Shown: positions 49,210 to 57,804, counted from the stretch's first letter. The stretch: 64,000 nucleotides of DNA from Streptomyces harbinensis (GCF_900116145.1 NZ_FPAB01000007.1:33316-97315); one strand, 5' to 3'. The notes: generated by a model from the sequence alone, not told the origin. A program made the numbers and translations.

Positions 49210-49949
49210 GCGGGCGGAGGGAGGGGCTGCGGGTCCTGGTGGTGGAGGACGAGTCCGCCACCCGCGAGGAGCTGGCCACCCTGCTGGGCGCGGCCGGGGA
49301 GGTGCGCGCCGTGCGCGCGGCCGAGAGCGGCGAGGCCGCGGTGCGGCTGCTGGGCACCGACGCCTTCGACGCCGTTTTCCTCGACGTCTCCATGCCGGGG
49401 CTCAGCGGGGTGGAGGTGGGCCGGGTGCTGGGGATGCTCTCCGAGCCGCCCGCCATCGTCTTCGTCACCGCCTCCGAGGCGCACCGGGACGCGGCCAGGG
49501 ACATGGGCGCGGTCGACTATCTGCTCAAGCCCGTGCGCGACGAGCGGCTCGCCGAGGCCGTCGCCCGCGTCCGGGCCGCGCGCCGGCCCGAGCCGGTCGC
49601 CGACGAGCTGGCCGTGGTGCGCATCGACACCGGCCGGCACATCTTCTTCGTGCGGCGCGACGACGTGTACTTCGTCGAGGCGCACGGCGACTACGTACGG
49701 CTGCACACCGGGGCCGGCGTCCATCTGATCCGGCAGGCGCTGTCCCATCTGGAGACGGTGTGGGGGCCTGCCGGGTTCGTCCGGGTGCACCGGGGCTATC
49801 TGGTCGCCATCCGGTGGGTGCGCGATCTGCGGGCCGGCTCGTCCTCCGGCCTGCTGGCCCACACCCCGGCCGGGGACGTCCCGGTCAGCCGCCGGCACGC
49901 CCGCGCGCTGAAGGAGCGGCTGCTGGCCGCGGTCCGGGAGCAGGGATGA
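49206..49949 (+). CDS. LytTR-family response regulator
   Basis: 247 aa from ATG 49206, coupled to the kinase by ATGA. Seen: a receiver with Asp60 (AVFLDVSMPG) and Lys near residue 110 (DYLLKPV), and a C-terminal LytTR DNA-binding domain (ARRPEPV..., IFFVRRDDVYFVEAHGDYVRLHT, FVRVHRGYLV). Known: LytTR proteins bind repeats upstream of transporter genes. The next gene is a small membrane protein, then a symporter, both overlapping by 4 bp. Confidence 0.9.
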   Translation: MSGRREGLRVLVVEDESATREELATLLGAAGEVRAVRAAESGEAAVRLLGTDAFDAVFLDVSMPGLSGVEVGRVLGMLSEPPAIVFVTASEAHRDAARDMGAVDYLLKPVRDERLAEAVARVRAARRPEPVADELAVVRIDTGRHIFFVRRDDVYFVEAHGDYVRLHTGAGVHLIRQALSHLETVWGPAGFVRVHRGYLVAIRWVRDLRAGSSSGLLAHTPAGDVPVSRRHARALKERLLAAVREQG

Positions 49950-50284
49950 GCGGTGCGGGCGGGCGGGTGCGCGTCACCAGCCCGCAGACCCGGGTCGCGC
50001 TCGCCCGGCGGCACCGGCCCGCCCAGCATCTGCTGCCGCTGCCCTCCCCGGACTCCGGCGCGGACACCGAGGCGGCCCGCGCGCTGTTCCGCCGGCAGCG
50101 GCGGCTCGCCGCCCGCACCCTGGGCCTGCTGGGCGGGCTGCTGCTCGGGCTCAGCGGACTGCTGTGGCTGCTGCCGGCGCCGCTGTCCTGGGTGGTGCTG
50201 ATGGTCGGCAGCTACCCGCTGCTGCTGGTGATCGCGGTGTGTCACGTCCGGGCGGCCGAGCGGAACGAGGACCGCGCGCCGTGA
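49946..50284 (+). CDS. Small two-span membrane protein, symporter partner
   Basis: 112 aa from ATG 49946, overlapping the lytTR stop by 4 bp, and itself overlapping the symporter GTG by 4 bp. Seen: a basic, positively charged N-terminal half and two hydrophobic spans (about 57-75 and 80-100). It sits in the place that DUF485/YjcH proteins hold next to ActP-like symporters but has no clear DUF485 motif, so homology is uncertain. Its function is unknown. Confidence 0.7.
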   Translation: MSGAGGRVRVTSPQTRVALARRHRPAQHLLPLPSPDSGADTEAARALFRRQRRLAARTLGLLGGLLLGLSGLLWLLPAPLSWVVLMVGSYPLLLVIAVCHVRAAERNEDRAP

Positions 50285-51756
50285 CCTCGCTGCTGGCCAT
50301 CGGCCTGCTCCTCGGCTCCAGTGTGATCATCGGCGTGTACGGGGTGCGGGCGGCCCGCAGCACCCCGGACTTCCTGGTCGCCTCCCAGCAGATCAGCCCG
50401 GGCTGGAACGCCATGGCGATCGCCGGCGAGTACGTCTCGGCCGCCTCGGTGCTGGGCCTGGCCGGGCTGATGCTGAAGAACGGGGTCGGCTCGCTGTGGT
50501 GGGCGGTCGGCTTCACCGCCGGGTACGTGGCGGTGGCCGCGCTGGTGGCCGGGCCGATGCGGCGCTCGGGCGCGTACACCGTGCCGGACTTCGCCGACTA
50601 CCGGCTGGGGTCGCGGGCCGTGCGGAAGCTGTGCGCGGTGATCGTGCTGGTGATCATGTGGCTGTATCTGATCCCGCAGTTCAAGGGCGCGGGCGTGGTG
50701 CTGCACCTGGTGAGCGGGACGCCGTACTGGGTGGGGGTGGTGCTGGCGGGGGCGGTGGTCAGCTCCTCGATCGCGGTGGGCGGGATGCGGGCTGCCACCT
50801 ATGTGCAGGCGTTCCACTACGTGGTGAAGCTGATCTTCATCGCGGTGCCGGCCCTGGTGCTGCTGGTACGGGCCGGGGGCGAGGGCCGGGAGCTGGTGCT
50901 GCGGGTGGACGCCGGGGCGTGGTCGCGGCCGCTGCTCGACCTGCACGGTTCGGGGCAGCCGCTGCTGGCGACCTGGTCCGTGCTGCTGGCCACCACGCTC
51001 GGGGCGGTCGGACTGCCGCATGTGATCATGCGGTTCCACACCAGCGCCACCGCGCGGATCGCGCGCCGGGTGGCGGTGTGGGTGATCGTGCTGCTGGGCC
51101 TCTTCTATCTCTTCCCCGCCGTGTACGGGCTGCTGGGGCGGGTGTTCGCGCCCGGGCTGATCACCGAGGGGCACACCGACCAGGTGACCGTGGTGCTGCC
51201 GGGCGCGATGGTGCCGGGGGTGTGGGGCGCGGTGCTCACCGCGCTGGTGGCGGCGGGCGCGTTCGCGGCGTTCCTGTCCACCTCCTCCGGGCTGCTGCTG
51301 GCGCTGGCCGGCGGGCTCTCGCACGATCTGTCGCGGTCCTCGGTGCCCCGGCTGCGGCTGGCGGTGGCGGCCGGGGCGCTGGTGGCGGTGGGGCTGTCGC
51401 TGCCGGCGGAGCGGGTGGACATCAATGTGCTGGTGGGCTGGGCGTTCGCGGTGGCCGCCTCCACCTTCTGCCCGCTGCTGGTGCTGGGGATATGGTGGCG
51501 CGGGCTCACCGTGCCCGGCGCCGCCGCCGGGCTGATCGCGGGGGTGTGCGCGGCCACCGGCGCGGCGCTGGCCTCGGTGGTCACCGGGCCGCATCCGGGG
51601 TGGCTGACGGTGCTGCTGGCGCAGCCGGCGGCCTGGACCGTACCGCTGGCGTTCGCGGTGATGGCCGGGGTCTCGCTGCTGACCCGGCCGCCGGAGTGGG
51701 CCGAACGTGCCCTGCTGCGGCTGCACATACCACAGCGCGCGGCCGGGGACGGCTGA
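50281..51756 (+). CDS. Sodium/solute symporter (SSS family)
   Basis: 491 aa from GTG 50281. Seen: 13 hydrophobic spans and SSS features (AIAGEYVSAASVLGLAGLMLKNG, AYTVPDFADYRLGSRAVRKL, LPHVIMRFHTSATARIARR), close in design to monocarboxylate/acetate symporters. It is last of a four-gene operon (kinase, regulator, small membrane protein, symporter), and all genes overlap by 4 bp. Inference: the two-component system controls uptake of this symporter's substrate. Confidence 0.85.
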   Translation: MTSLLAIGLLLGSSVIIGVYGVRAARSTPDFLVASQQISPGWNAMAIAGEYVSAASVLGLAGLMLKNGVGSLWWAVGFTAGYVAVAALVAGPMRRSGAYTVPDFADYRLGSRAVRKLCAVIVLVIMWLYLIPQFKGAGVVLHLVSGTPYWVGVVLAGAVVSSSIAVGGMRAATYVQAFHYVVKLIFIAVPALVLLVRAGGEGRELVLRVDAGAWSRPLLDLHGSGQPLLATWSVLLATTLGAVGLPHVIMRFHTSATARIARRVAVWVIVLLGLFYLFPAVYGLLGRVFAPGLITEGHTDQVTVVLPGAMVPGVWGAVLTALVAAGAFAAFLSTSSGLLLALAGGLSHDLSRSSVPRLRLAVAAGALVAVGLSLPAERVDINVLVGWAFAVAASTFCPLLVLGIWWRGLTVPGAAAGLIAGVCAATGAALASVVTGPHPGWLTVLLAQPAAWTVPLAFAVMAGVSLLTRPPEWAERALLRLHIPQRAAGDG

Positions 51757-51770
51757 GCGACCCCGCGCGA

Positions 51771-52100
51771 TTGGCGAGGGGAGTGTCCGGTATGGCACAC
51801 TGAGCAGGTTGCTCGGCCCGGAGCCGATGCCGCGCGCCTCCCGCCGGGAGGACCGGAAGCGAGTCCCACTGTATTCGTCGCGCCTGTTGAGGTGCGGAAA
51901 TACCGGGATCTTCCGGGAAGCGTGGGCGGGGATCCGAGCCAGGCGCCTGGTGGAAGTCATCCCCACCCTCCGCCCCGGAGAAACCTTCGGGGGCGATCCC
52001 CGCGAGGAGCGCGACACGCCCGACCGCGTGGGTCGGAGCCGGGGGCCGCGGAAGCCAGGTTCCAGGGCGTTAAACGAAGAGACAGGACTACGAAGTAGCC
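51771..52100 (+). promoter_or_regulatory. Long rpsJ (S10 operon) leader region
   Basis: A 344-bp gene-free stretch. A weak promoter candidate is TTGGCG (51771-51776), 19 bases, CACACT (51796-51801). Downstream: hairpin CCTCCC-gcc-GGGAGG (51837-51851), and the 25-nt element (52012-52036) identical to that in the rpsL leader. No ribosome-binding-protein site could be assigned. The region is expected to be a transcribed leader of about 300 nt. Confidence 0.5.
52012..52036 (+). repeat. 25-nt element, second copy (rpsJ leader)
   Basis: Identical to 35392-35416 upstream of rpsL; its core folds CCGACC-gcgtg-GGTCGG. It lies 64 bases before the rpsJ start. In the window it occurs only in these two ribosomal-protein leaders. 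Confidence 0.7.
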
Positions 52101-52409
52101 ATGGCGGGACAGAAGATCCGCATCCGGCTCAAGGCCTACGACCACGAGGTCATCGACAACTCGGCGAAGAAGATCGTCGAGACGGTGACCCGCACGGGTG
52201 CGTCGGTCGCGGGCCCGGTGCCGCTGCCCACTGAGAAGAACGTGTACTGCGTCATCAAGTCGCCGCACAAGTACAAGGACTCGCGCGAGCACTTCGAGAT
52301 GCGCACCCACAAGCGTCTGATCGACATCCTCGACCCGACCCCCAAGACCGTTGACTCGCTGATGCGCCTGGACCTTCCGGCCGGCGTCGACATCGAGATC
52401 AAGCTCTGA
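52101..52409 (+). CDS. rpsJ: 30S ribosomal protein S10
   Basis: 102 aa from ATG 52101. Seen: IRLKAYDHEVIDNSAKKIVETV and the S10 loop VPLPTEKNVYCVIKSPHKYKDSREHFEMRTHKRLIDI. First gene of the S10 operon; it also serves as NusE in antitermination. Confidence 0.97.
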   Translation: MAGQKIRIRLKAYDHEVIDNSAKKIVETVTRTGASVAGPVPLPTEKNVYCVIKSPHKYKDSREHFEMRTHKRLIDILDPTPKTVDSLMRLDLPAGVDIEIKL

Positions 52410-52423
52410 GAGGCGCGGGAGAG

Positions 52424-53068
52424 ATGACCAAGCAGATCAAGGGTGTCCTGGGCGAGAAGCTCGGCATGACCCAGGTCTGGGACGAGAACAACCGTGTCGT
52501 CCCAGTGACCGTCGTCAAGGCCGGACCCTGCATCGTCACCCAGGTGCGCACCAACGACAAGGACGGCTACGAGGCCGTCCAGATCGCGTTCGGCGAGATC
52601 GACCCGCGCAAGGTGAACCGCCCCCTCAAGGGCCACTTCGCCAAGGCCGATGTCACCCCGCGCCGCCACCTGGTCGAGCTGCGGACCGCCGACGCCAGCG
52701 AGTACACCCTGGGCCAGGAGATCACGGCCGAGGCGTTCGACTCCGGTGTCAAGGTCGACGTGACCGGCAAGAGCAAGGGCAAGGGCTTCGCCGGTGTCAT
52801 GAAGCGTCATGGCTTCGGCGGTCTCGGCGCCTCGCACGGTACGCAGCGCAAGCACCGCTCGCCCGGCTCCATCGGTGGCTGCGCCACCCCGGGCCGTGTC
52901 TTCAAGGGCCTGCGCATGGCGGGCCGGATGGGCAACGAGCGGGTCACCACCCAGAACCTGACCGTCCACGCCGTTGACGCGGAGAAGGGTCTGCTGCTCA
53001 TCAAGGGCGCGGTTCCCGGTCCGAACGGCGGCCTCGTCCTGGTCCGCACCGCGGCCAAGGGGGCCTGA
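52424..53068 (+). CDS. rplC: 50S ribosomal protein L3
   Basis: 214 aa from ATG 52424 with GGGAGAG upstream. Seen: an N-terminal LGEKLGMTQVWDENNRVVPVTVV, the central HGFGGLGASHGTQRKHRSPGSIGG finger that reaches toward the peptidyl-transferase centre, and MAGRMGNERVTTQNLTV. Second gene of the S10 operon. Confidence 0.97.
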   Translation: MTKQIKGVLGEKLGMTQVWDENNRVVPVTVVKAGPCIVTQVRTNDKDGYEAVQIAFGEIDPRKVNRPLKGHFAKADVTPRRHLVELRTADASEYTLGQEITAEAFDSGVKVDVTGKSKGKGFAGVMKRHGFGGLGASHGTQRKHRSPGSIGGCATPGRVFKGLRMAGRMGNERVTTQNLTVHAVDAEKGLLLIKGAVPGPNGGLVLVRTAAKGA

Positions 53069-53077
53069 GGGTAACCA

Positions 53078-53743
53078 ATGAGCACCGTTGACATTCTTTC
53101 GCCCGCCGGCGAGAAGACCGGTACCGTCGAGCTCCCCGCGGAGATCTTCGACGCCAAGGTCAGCATTCCGCTGATCCACCAGGTCGTCATCGCCCAGCAG
53201 GCCGCGGCCCGACAGGGTACGCACAAGACCAAGACGCGCGGCGAGGTCCGCGGCGGTGGCAAGAAGCCGTACCGCCAGAAGGGCACCGGCCGCGCCCGCC
53301 AGGGCTCGACCCGCGCGCCGCAGTTCGCCGGCGGTGGCGTCGTCCACGGCCCCGTGCCGCGTGACTACAGCCAGCGGACCCCGAAGAAGATGAAGGCCGC
53401 CGCCCTGCGCGGTGCCCTCACCGACCGGGCCCGCCACGAGCGCATCCACGTCGTCACCGACGTGGTGGCCGAGGGGCTGATCTCCACCAAGGCGGTCAAG
53501 ACCCTGCTCGGCAAGATCAGCGACCGCAAGAAGGTCCTGCTCGTCGTGGAGCGCTCGGACGAGGCCGGCTGGCTGTCCGCCCGCAACCTGCCCCAGGTGC
53601 ACATCCTGGACCCGGGTCAGCTGAACACGTACGACGTGGTCGACTCCGACGATGTCGTCTTCACCAAGGCCGCCTTCGACCGTTTCGTGGCCGGCGAGGC
53701 CAAGGTGACGTTCGACAAGCAGCTCGAAGGGAGCGACGCCTGA
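53078..53743 (+). CDS. rplD: 50S ribosomal protein L4
   Basis: 221 aa from ATG 53078. Seen: the extended loop with VRGGGKKPYRQKGTGRARQGSTRAPQF that lines the exit tunnel, and GPVPRDYSQRTPKKMKAAALRGALT. Its stop overlaps the rplW start by one base. In other bacteria L4 is the S10-operon autoregulator. Confidence 0.97.
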   Translation: MSTVDILSPAGEKTGTVELPAEIFDAKVSIPLIHQVVIAQQAAARQGTHKTKTRGEVRGGGKKPYRQKGTGRARQGSTRAPQFAGGGVVHGPVPRDYSQRTPKKMKAAALRGALTDRARHERIHVVTDVVAEGLISTKAVKTLLGKISDRKKVLLVVERSDEAGWLSARNLPQVHILDPGQLNTYDVVDSDDVVFTKAAFDRFVAGEAKVTFDKQLEGSDA

Positions 53744-54075
53744 TGAGCGACGCGATCGCCGCCCCGGTCAGCAGCAAGGAGTTCTCGGACCCCCGTGACC
53801 TCCTGATCAAGCCCGTGGTGTCGGAGAAGAGCTACGCGCTCCTCGACGAGAACAAGTACACGTTCATCGTCGACCCGCGCGCCAACAAGACCCAGATCAA
53901 GCAGGCCGTCGAAGAGGTCTTCTCGGTCAAGGTCACCGGGGTCAACACGATCAACCGGCAGGGCAAGCGCAAGCGCACCCGCACCGGTTACGGCAAGCGC
54001 GCGAACACCAAGCGCGCCATCGTGACCCTCGCCGAGGGCGACAGCATCGACATCTTCGGCGGCCCGGTCTCCTAA
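53743..54075 (+). CDS. rplW: 50S ribosomal protein L23
   Basis: 110 aa from ATG 53743 (TGATG overlap). Seen: LLIKPVVSEKSYALLDENKYTFIVDPRANKTQIKQAVEEVF and the basic GKRKRTRTGYGKRANTKRAIVTL loop. Binds near the exit tunnel, docking site for trigger factor and SRP. Confidence 0.96.
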   Translation: MSDAIAAPVSSKEFSDPRDLLIKPVVSEKSYALLDENKYTFIVDPRANKTQIKQAVEEVFSVKVTGVNTINRQGKRKRTRTGYGKRANTKRAIVTLAEGDSIDIFGGPVS

Positions 54076-54115
54076 ACGGAGGTCGAGTCGTCCGATATCG
54101 GACGAGGACTGAGAA

Positions 54116-54952
54116 ATGGGAATCCGCAAGTACAAGCCGACGACTCCGGGCCGTCGTGGCGCCAGTGTCGCCGACTTCGTCGAGATCACGCGGTCCACGC
54201 CGGAGAAGTCGCTGGTCCGCCCGCTGCACAGCAAGGGCGGCCGTAACAACGCCGGTCGTGTGACCGTCCGCCACCAGGGTGGTGGCCACAAGCGTGCCTA
54301 CCGCCTGATCGACTTCCGGCGGCACGACAAGGACGGTGTGCCGGCCAAGGTCGCGCACATCGAGTACGACCCCAACCGCACCGCGCGTATCGCCCTCCTG
54401 CACTACGCGGACGGCGAGAAGCGGTACATCATCGCCCCGGCCCACCTGAAGCAGGGTGACCGGATCGAGAACGGCCCCGGCGCCGACATCAAGCCGGGCA
54501 ACAACCTGCCGCTGCGCAACATCCCGGTCGGTACGGTCATCCACGCCATCGAGCTCCAGCCCGGCGGCGGCGCCAAGTTCGCCCGCTCCGCCGGTGCCTC
54601 CGTGCAGCTCCTGGCGAAGGAGGGCCGCATGGCCCACCTCCGGATGCCGTCCGGTGAGATCCGGCTGGTCGACATCCGCTGCCGCGCCACCATCGGCGAG
54701 GTCGGCAATGCCGAGCAGTCGAACATCAACTGGGGCAAGGCCGGCCGTATGCGCTGGAAGGGCGTTCGCCCGACCGTCCGCGGTGTGGTGATGAACCCCG
54801 TCGACCACCCGCACGGTGGTGGTGAGGGCCGGACCTCGGGTGGCCGCCACCCGGTTTCGCCCTGGGGCAAGAAGGAAGGTCGTACGCGCTCGCCGAAGAA
54901 GGCCAGCAACAAGTACATCGTCCGCCGCCGCAAGACGAACAAGAAGCGCTAG
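54116..54952 (+). CDS. rplB: 50S ribosomal protein L2
   Basis: 278 aa from ATG 54116. Seen: GIRKYKPTTPGRRGASV start, the conserved RKGSSFRSHT-region equivalent (GGRNNAGRVTVRHQGGGHKRAYR), and the C-terminal NPVDHPHGGGEGRTSGGRHPVSPWG segment containing the histidine important for peptidyl transfer. Confidence 0.97.
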   Translation: MGIRKYKPTTPGRRGASVADFVEITRSTPEKSLVRPLHSKGGRNNAGRVTVRHQGGGHKRAYRLIDFRRHDKDGVPAKVAHIEYDPNRTARIALLHYADGEKRYIIAPAHLKQGDRIENGPGADIKPGNNLPLRNIPVGTVIHAIELQPGGGAKFARSAGASVQLLAKEGRMAHLRMPSGEIRLVDIRCRATIGEVGNAEQSNINWGKAGRMRWKGVRPTVRGVVMNPVDHPHGGGEGRTSGGRHPVSPWGKKEGRTRSPKKASNKYIVRRRKTNKKR

Positions 54953-54966
54953 GAGCCGGCGAGAAC

Positions 54967-55248
54967 ATGCCACGCAGTCTCAAGAAGGGGCCCTTCGTCG
55001 ACGACCACCTGATCAAGAAGGTGGACGCACAGAACGAAGCCGGCACCAAGAACGTCATCAAGACCTGGTCTCGCCGCTCGATGATCATCCCGGCCATGCT
55101 GGGGCACACCATCGCGGTGCACGACGGCCGCAAGCACGTCCCGGTGTTCGTCACCGAGTCGATGGTCGGCCACAAGCTCGGCGAGTTCGCGCCGACGCGC
55201 ACCTTCCGGGGCCACGTCAAGGACGACCGGAAGTCGCGCCGCCGCTGA
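54967..55248 (+). CDS. rpsS: 30S ribosomal protein S19
   Basis: 93 aa from ATG 54967. Seen: MPRSLKKGPFVDDHLIKKV start, WSRRSMIIPAMLGHTIAVHDGRKHVPVFV and MVGHKLGEFAPTRTFRGH. Head protein of the small subunit, complexed with S13. Confidence 0.97.
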   Translation: MPRSLKKGPFVDDHLIKKVDAQNEAGTKNVIKTWSRRSMIIPAMLGHTIAVHDGRKHVPVFVTESMVGHKLGEFAPTRTFRGHVKDDRKSRRR

Positions 55249-55289
55249 GGCGGGTGTGAATGACCATGACCGACACCGAAGGGACAACC

Positions 55290-55637
55290 ATGGAAGCCAG
55301 GGCCCGTGCGCGGCACATCCGCGTCACGCCCATGAAGGCCCGCCGCGTGGTGGACCTCATCCGTGGGCTGAACGCCGCGGAGGCTCAGGCGGTCCTGCGC
55401 TTCGCGCCGCAGGCCGCGAGCGTGCCGGTGGGGAAGGTGCTGGACAGCGCCATCGCCAACGCCGCGCACAACTACGACCACACGGACATCGACAGTCTGT
55501 ACGTCTCCGAGGCGTACGTCGACGAGGGTCCGACCCTGAAGCGGTTCCAGCCGCGTGCCCAGGGCCGTGCCTACCGGATCCGTAAGCGGACCAGCCACAT
55601 CACCGTGGTCGTCAGCAGCAAGGAAGGGACCCGGTAA
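55290..55637 (+). CDS. rplV: 50S ribosomal protein L22
   Basis: 115 aa from ATG 55290, chosen because GAAGGGA precedes it and the family starts MEARA; upstream in-frame ATGs at 55260 and 55266 would add about ten residues. Seen: HIRVTPMKARRVVDLIRG and the tunnel-lining loop with ISYVYVD-type AYVDEGPTLKRFQPRAQGRAYRIRKRTSHI. Overlaps rpsC by one base. Confidence 0.95.
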   Translation: MEARARARHIRVTPMKARRVVDLIRGLNAAEAQAVLRFAPQAASVPVGKVLDSAIANAAHNYDHTDIDSLYVSEAYVDEGPTLKRFQPRAQGRAYRIRKRTSHITVVVSSKEGTR

Positions 55638-56476
55638 TGGGCCAGAAGGTAAACCCGCACGGGTTCCGCCTCGGCGTCACGACCGACTTCAAGTCGCGCT
55701 GGTACGCCGACAAGCTCTACAAGGACTACGTCAAGGAAGACGTGGCCATCCGCCGCATGCTCACCCAGGGCATGGAGCGGGCCGGCATCTCCAAGGTGGA
55801 GATCGAGCGCACCCGTGACCGGGTCCGCGTCGACGTCCACACCGCCCGCCCGGGCATCGTCATCGGCCGCCGCGGCGCCGAGGCGGACCGGCTGCGCGGC
55901 AACCTGGAGAAGCTGACCGGCAAGCAGATCCAGTTCAACATCCTCGAGGTCAAGAACCCCGAGCTGGACGCCCAGCTGGTGGCCCAGGCGGTCGCCGAGC
56001 AGCTGTCCTCCCGCGTCTCCTTCCGCCGTGCGATGCGCAAGTCGATGCAGAGCACCATGAAGGCCGGCGCCAAGGGCATCAAGATCCAGTGCGGTGGCCG
56101 TCTCGGCGGCGCCGAGATGTCCCGCTCCGAGTTCTACCGCGAGGGCCGGGTTCCGCTGCACACCCTGCGCGCGAACGTGGACTACGGCTTCTTCGAGGCC
56201 CGCACCACCTTCGGCCGCATCGGTGTGAAGGTCTGGATCTACAAGGGCGACGTCAAGAACATCGCCGAGGTCCGCGCCGAGAACGCCGCCGCCCGGGCGG
56301 GCAACCGCCCCTCGCGCGGTGGCGCCGGTGACCGTCCCGCGCGGGGCGGTCGCGGTGAGCGCGGTGGCCGCGGCCGCAAGCCGCAGCAGCAGCAGAGCGC
56401 CGGCGCCGAGGCCCCCAAGGCCGAGGCTCCCGCCGCTGCCGCTCCGGCTGCTGAGAGCACCGGAACGGAGGGCTGA
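55637..56476 (+). CDS. rpsC: 30S ribosomal protein S3
   Basis: 279 aa from ATG 55637. Seen: MGQKVNPHGFRLGVTTDFKSRWYA, KH domain with VIGRRGAEADRLR, C-terminal domain YGFFEARTTFGRIGVKVWIYKGD, and a long Gly/Arg/Gln/Ala tail (about 222-279) typical of actinobacteria. Helicase-side protein at the mRNA entry. Confidence 0.96.
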   Translation: MGQKVNPHGFRLGVTTDFKSRWYADKLYKDYVKEDVAIRRMLTQGMERAGISKVEIERTRDRVRVDVHTARPGIVIGRRGAEADRLRGNLEKLTGKQIQFNILEVKNPELDAQLVAQAVAEQLSSRVSFRRAMRKSMQSTMKAGAKGIKIQCGGRLGGAEMSRSEFYREGRVPLHTLRANVDYGFFEARTTFGRIGVKVWIYKGDVKNIAEVRAENAAARAGNRPSRGGAGDRPARGGRGERGGRGRKPQQQQSAGAEAPKAEAPAAAAPAAESTGTEG

Positions 56477-56481
56477 CCGTC

Positions 56482-56901
56482 ATGCTGATCCCCCGCAGGG
56501 TCAAGCACCGCAAGCAGCACCACCCGAAGCGCTCGGGTGCGGCCAAGGGCGGTACCGAGGTCGCATTCGGCGAGTACGGCATCCAGGCCGTCACCGGTGC
56601 GTACGTCACCAACCGGCAGATCGAGGCCGCGCGTATCTCGATGACCCGGCACATCAAGCGTGGCGGCAAGGTGTGGATCAACATCTACCCCGACCGTCCG
56701 CTGACCAAGAAGCCCGCCGAGACCCGCATGGGTTCCGGTAAGGGTTCGCCGGAGTGGTGGATCGCGAACGTCAAGCCGGGACGGGTGATGTTCGAGCTGT
56801 CCTACCCCAACGAGAAGATTGCTCGTGAGGCGCTGATCCGCGCTGCTCACAAGCTTCCGATGAAGTGCCGGATCGTGCGGCGCGAGGCAGGTGAGGCGTG
56901 A
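56482..56901 (+). CDS. rplP: 50S ribosomal protein L16
   Basis: 139 aa from ATG 56482. Seen: MLIPRRVKHRKQHHPKRSG start, GKVWINIYPDRPLTKKPAETRMGSGKGSPEWWIANVKPGRVMFE. It sits at the A-site finger base. The stop overlaps the rpmC start. Confidence 0.97.
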   Translation: MLIPRRVKHRKQHHPKRSGAAKGGTEVAFGEYGIQAVTGAYVTNRQIEAARISMTRHIKRGGKVWINIYPDRPLTKKPAETRMGSGKGSPEWWIANVKPGRVMFELSYPNEKIAREALIRAAHKLPMKCRIVRREAGEA

Positions 56902-57137
56902 TGGCGACCGGAACCAAGGTTTCGGAGCTGCGCGAGCTGAACAACGAGGAACTCGTTGCGAAGCTGCGTGAGGCCAAGGAGGAGCTGTTCCGGCTCCGCT
57001 TCCAGTCGGCGACCGGACAGCTGGAGAACAACAGCCGGCTCAAGGCCGTCCGCAAGGACATCGCCCGGATCTACACCCTGATGCGTGAGCGCGAGCTGGG
57101 CATCGAGGTCTCGGTGGAGACGGTGGAGAGCGCCTGA
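56901..57137 (+). CDS. rpmC: 50S ribosomal protein L29
   Basis: 78 aa from ATG 56901, sharing one base with the rplP stop; GTG 56898 would add one residue. Seen: two-helix L29 core (KVSELRELNNEELVAKLREAKEELFRLRFQSATGQLENNSRLKAVRKDIARI). The C-terminus GIEVSVETVESA looks extended by four residues (VSVE) relative to the usual GIETVESA. Confidence 0.94.
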   Translation: MATGTKVSELRELNNEELVAKLREAKEELFRLRFQSATGQLENNSRLKAVRKDIARIYTLMRERELGIEVSVETVESA

Positions 57138-57433
57138 TGAGTGAGAAGAATGTGACTGAGACGACCCCGACCTCCGAGGCGGAGCGCGGCCGGCGGAAGA
57201 CCCGTGAGGGTCTGGTCGTCAGCGACAAGATGGACAAGACCGTCGTTGTCGCTGTTGAGGACCGCGTCAAGCACGCGCTCTACGGCAAGATCATCCGCCG
57301 GACCAACAAGCTCAAGGCGCACGACGAGCAGAATGCCGCAGGCATCGGTGACCGCGTGCTCCTGATGGAGACCCGGCCGCTGTCCGCCACCAAGCGGTGG
57401 CGCGTCGTCGAGATCCTAGAGAAGGCGAAGTAA
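57137..57433 (+). CDS. rpsQ: 30S ribosomal protein S17
   Basis: 98 aa from ATG 57137, overlapping rpmC by one base. Seen: an actinobacterial N-terminal extension (1-20), then the OB-fold core GLVVSDKMDKTVVVAVEDRVKHALYGKIIRRTNKLKAHDE and LMETRPLSATKRWRVVEI. Confidence 0.96.
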   Translation: MSEKNVTETTPTSEAERGRRKTREGLVVSDKMDKTVVVAVEDRVKHALYGKIIRRTNKLKAHDEQNAAGIGDRVLLMETRPLSATKRWRVVEILEKAK

Positions 57434-57435
57434 CC

Positions 57436-57804
57436 ATGATCCAGCAGGAGTCGCGACTGCGCGTCGCCGACAACACGGGCGCGAAGGAAATCCTTTGCAT
57501 CCGTGTGCTCGGTGGTTCGGGTCGCCGCTACGCGGGCATCGGGGACGTCATTGTCGCCACCGTCAAGGACGCGATCCCCGGTGGCAACGTCAAGAAGGGT
57601 GACGTCGTCAAGGCGGTCATCGTCCGCGCGGTCAAGGAGCGCCGTCGTCCCGACGGCTCGTACATCCGCTTCGACGAGAACGCCGCCGTCATTCTGAAGA
57701 ACGACGGCGACCCCCGCGGCACCCGTATCTTCGGCCCCGTCGGCCGTGAGCTGCGCGAGAAGAAGTTCATGAAGATCATCTCCCTCGCGCCGGAGGTGCT
57801 GTAA
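57436..57804 (+). CDS. rplN: 50S ribosomal protein L14
   Basis: 122 aa from ATG 57436, two bases after rpsQ; a longer frame starts inside rpsQ. Seen: MIQQESRLRVADNTGAKEILCIRVLGGSGRRYAGIGDVIV and the C-terminal EKKFMKIISLAPEVL. First gene of the spc part of the operon. Confidence 0.97.
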   Translation: MIQQESRLRVADNTGAKEILCIRVLGGSGRRYAGIGDVIVATVKDAIPGGNVKKGDVVKAVIVRAVKERRRPDGSYIRFDENAAVILKNDGDPRGTRIFGPVGRELREKKFMKIISLAPEVL

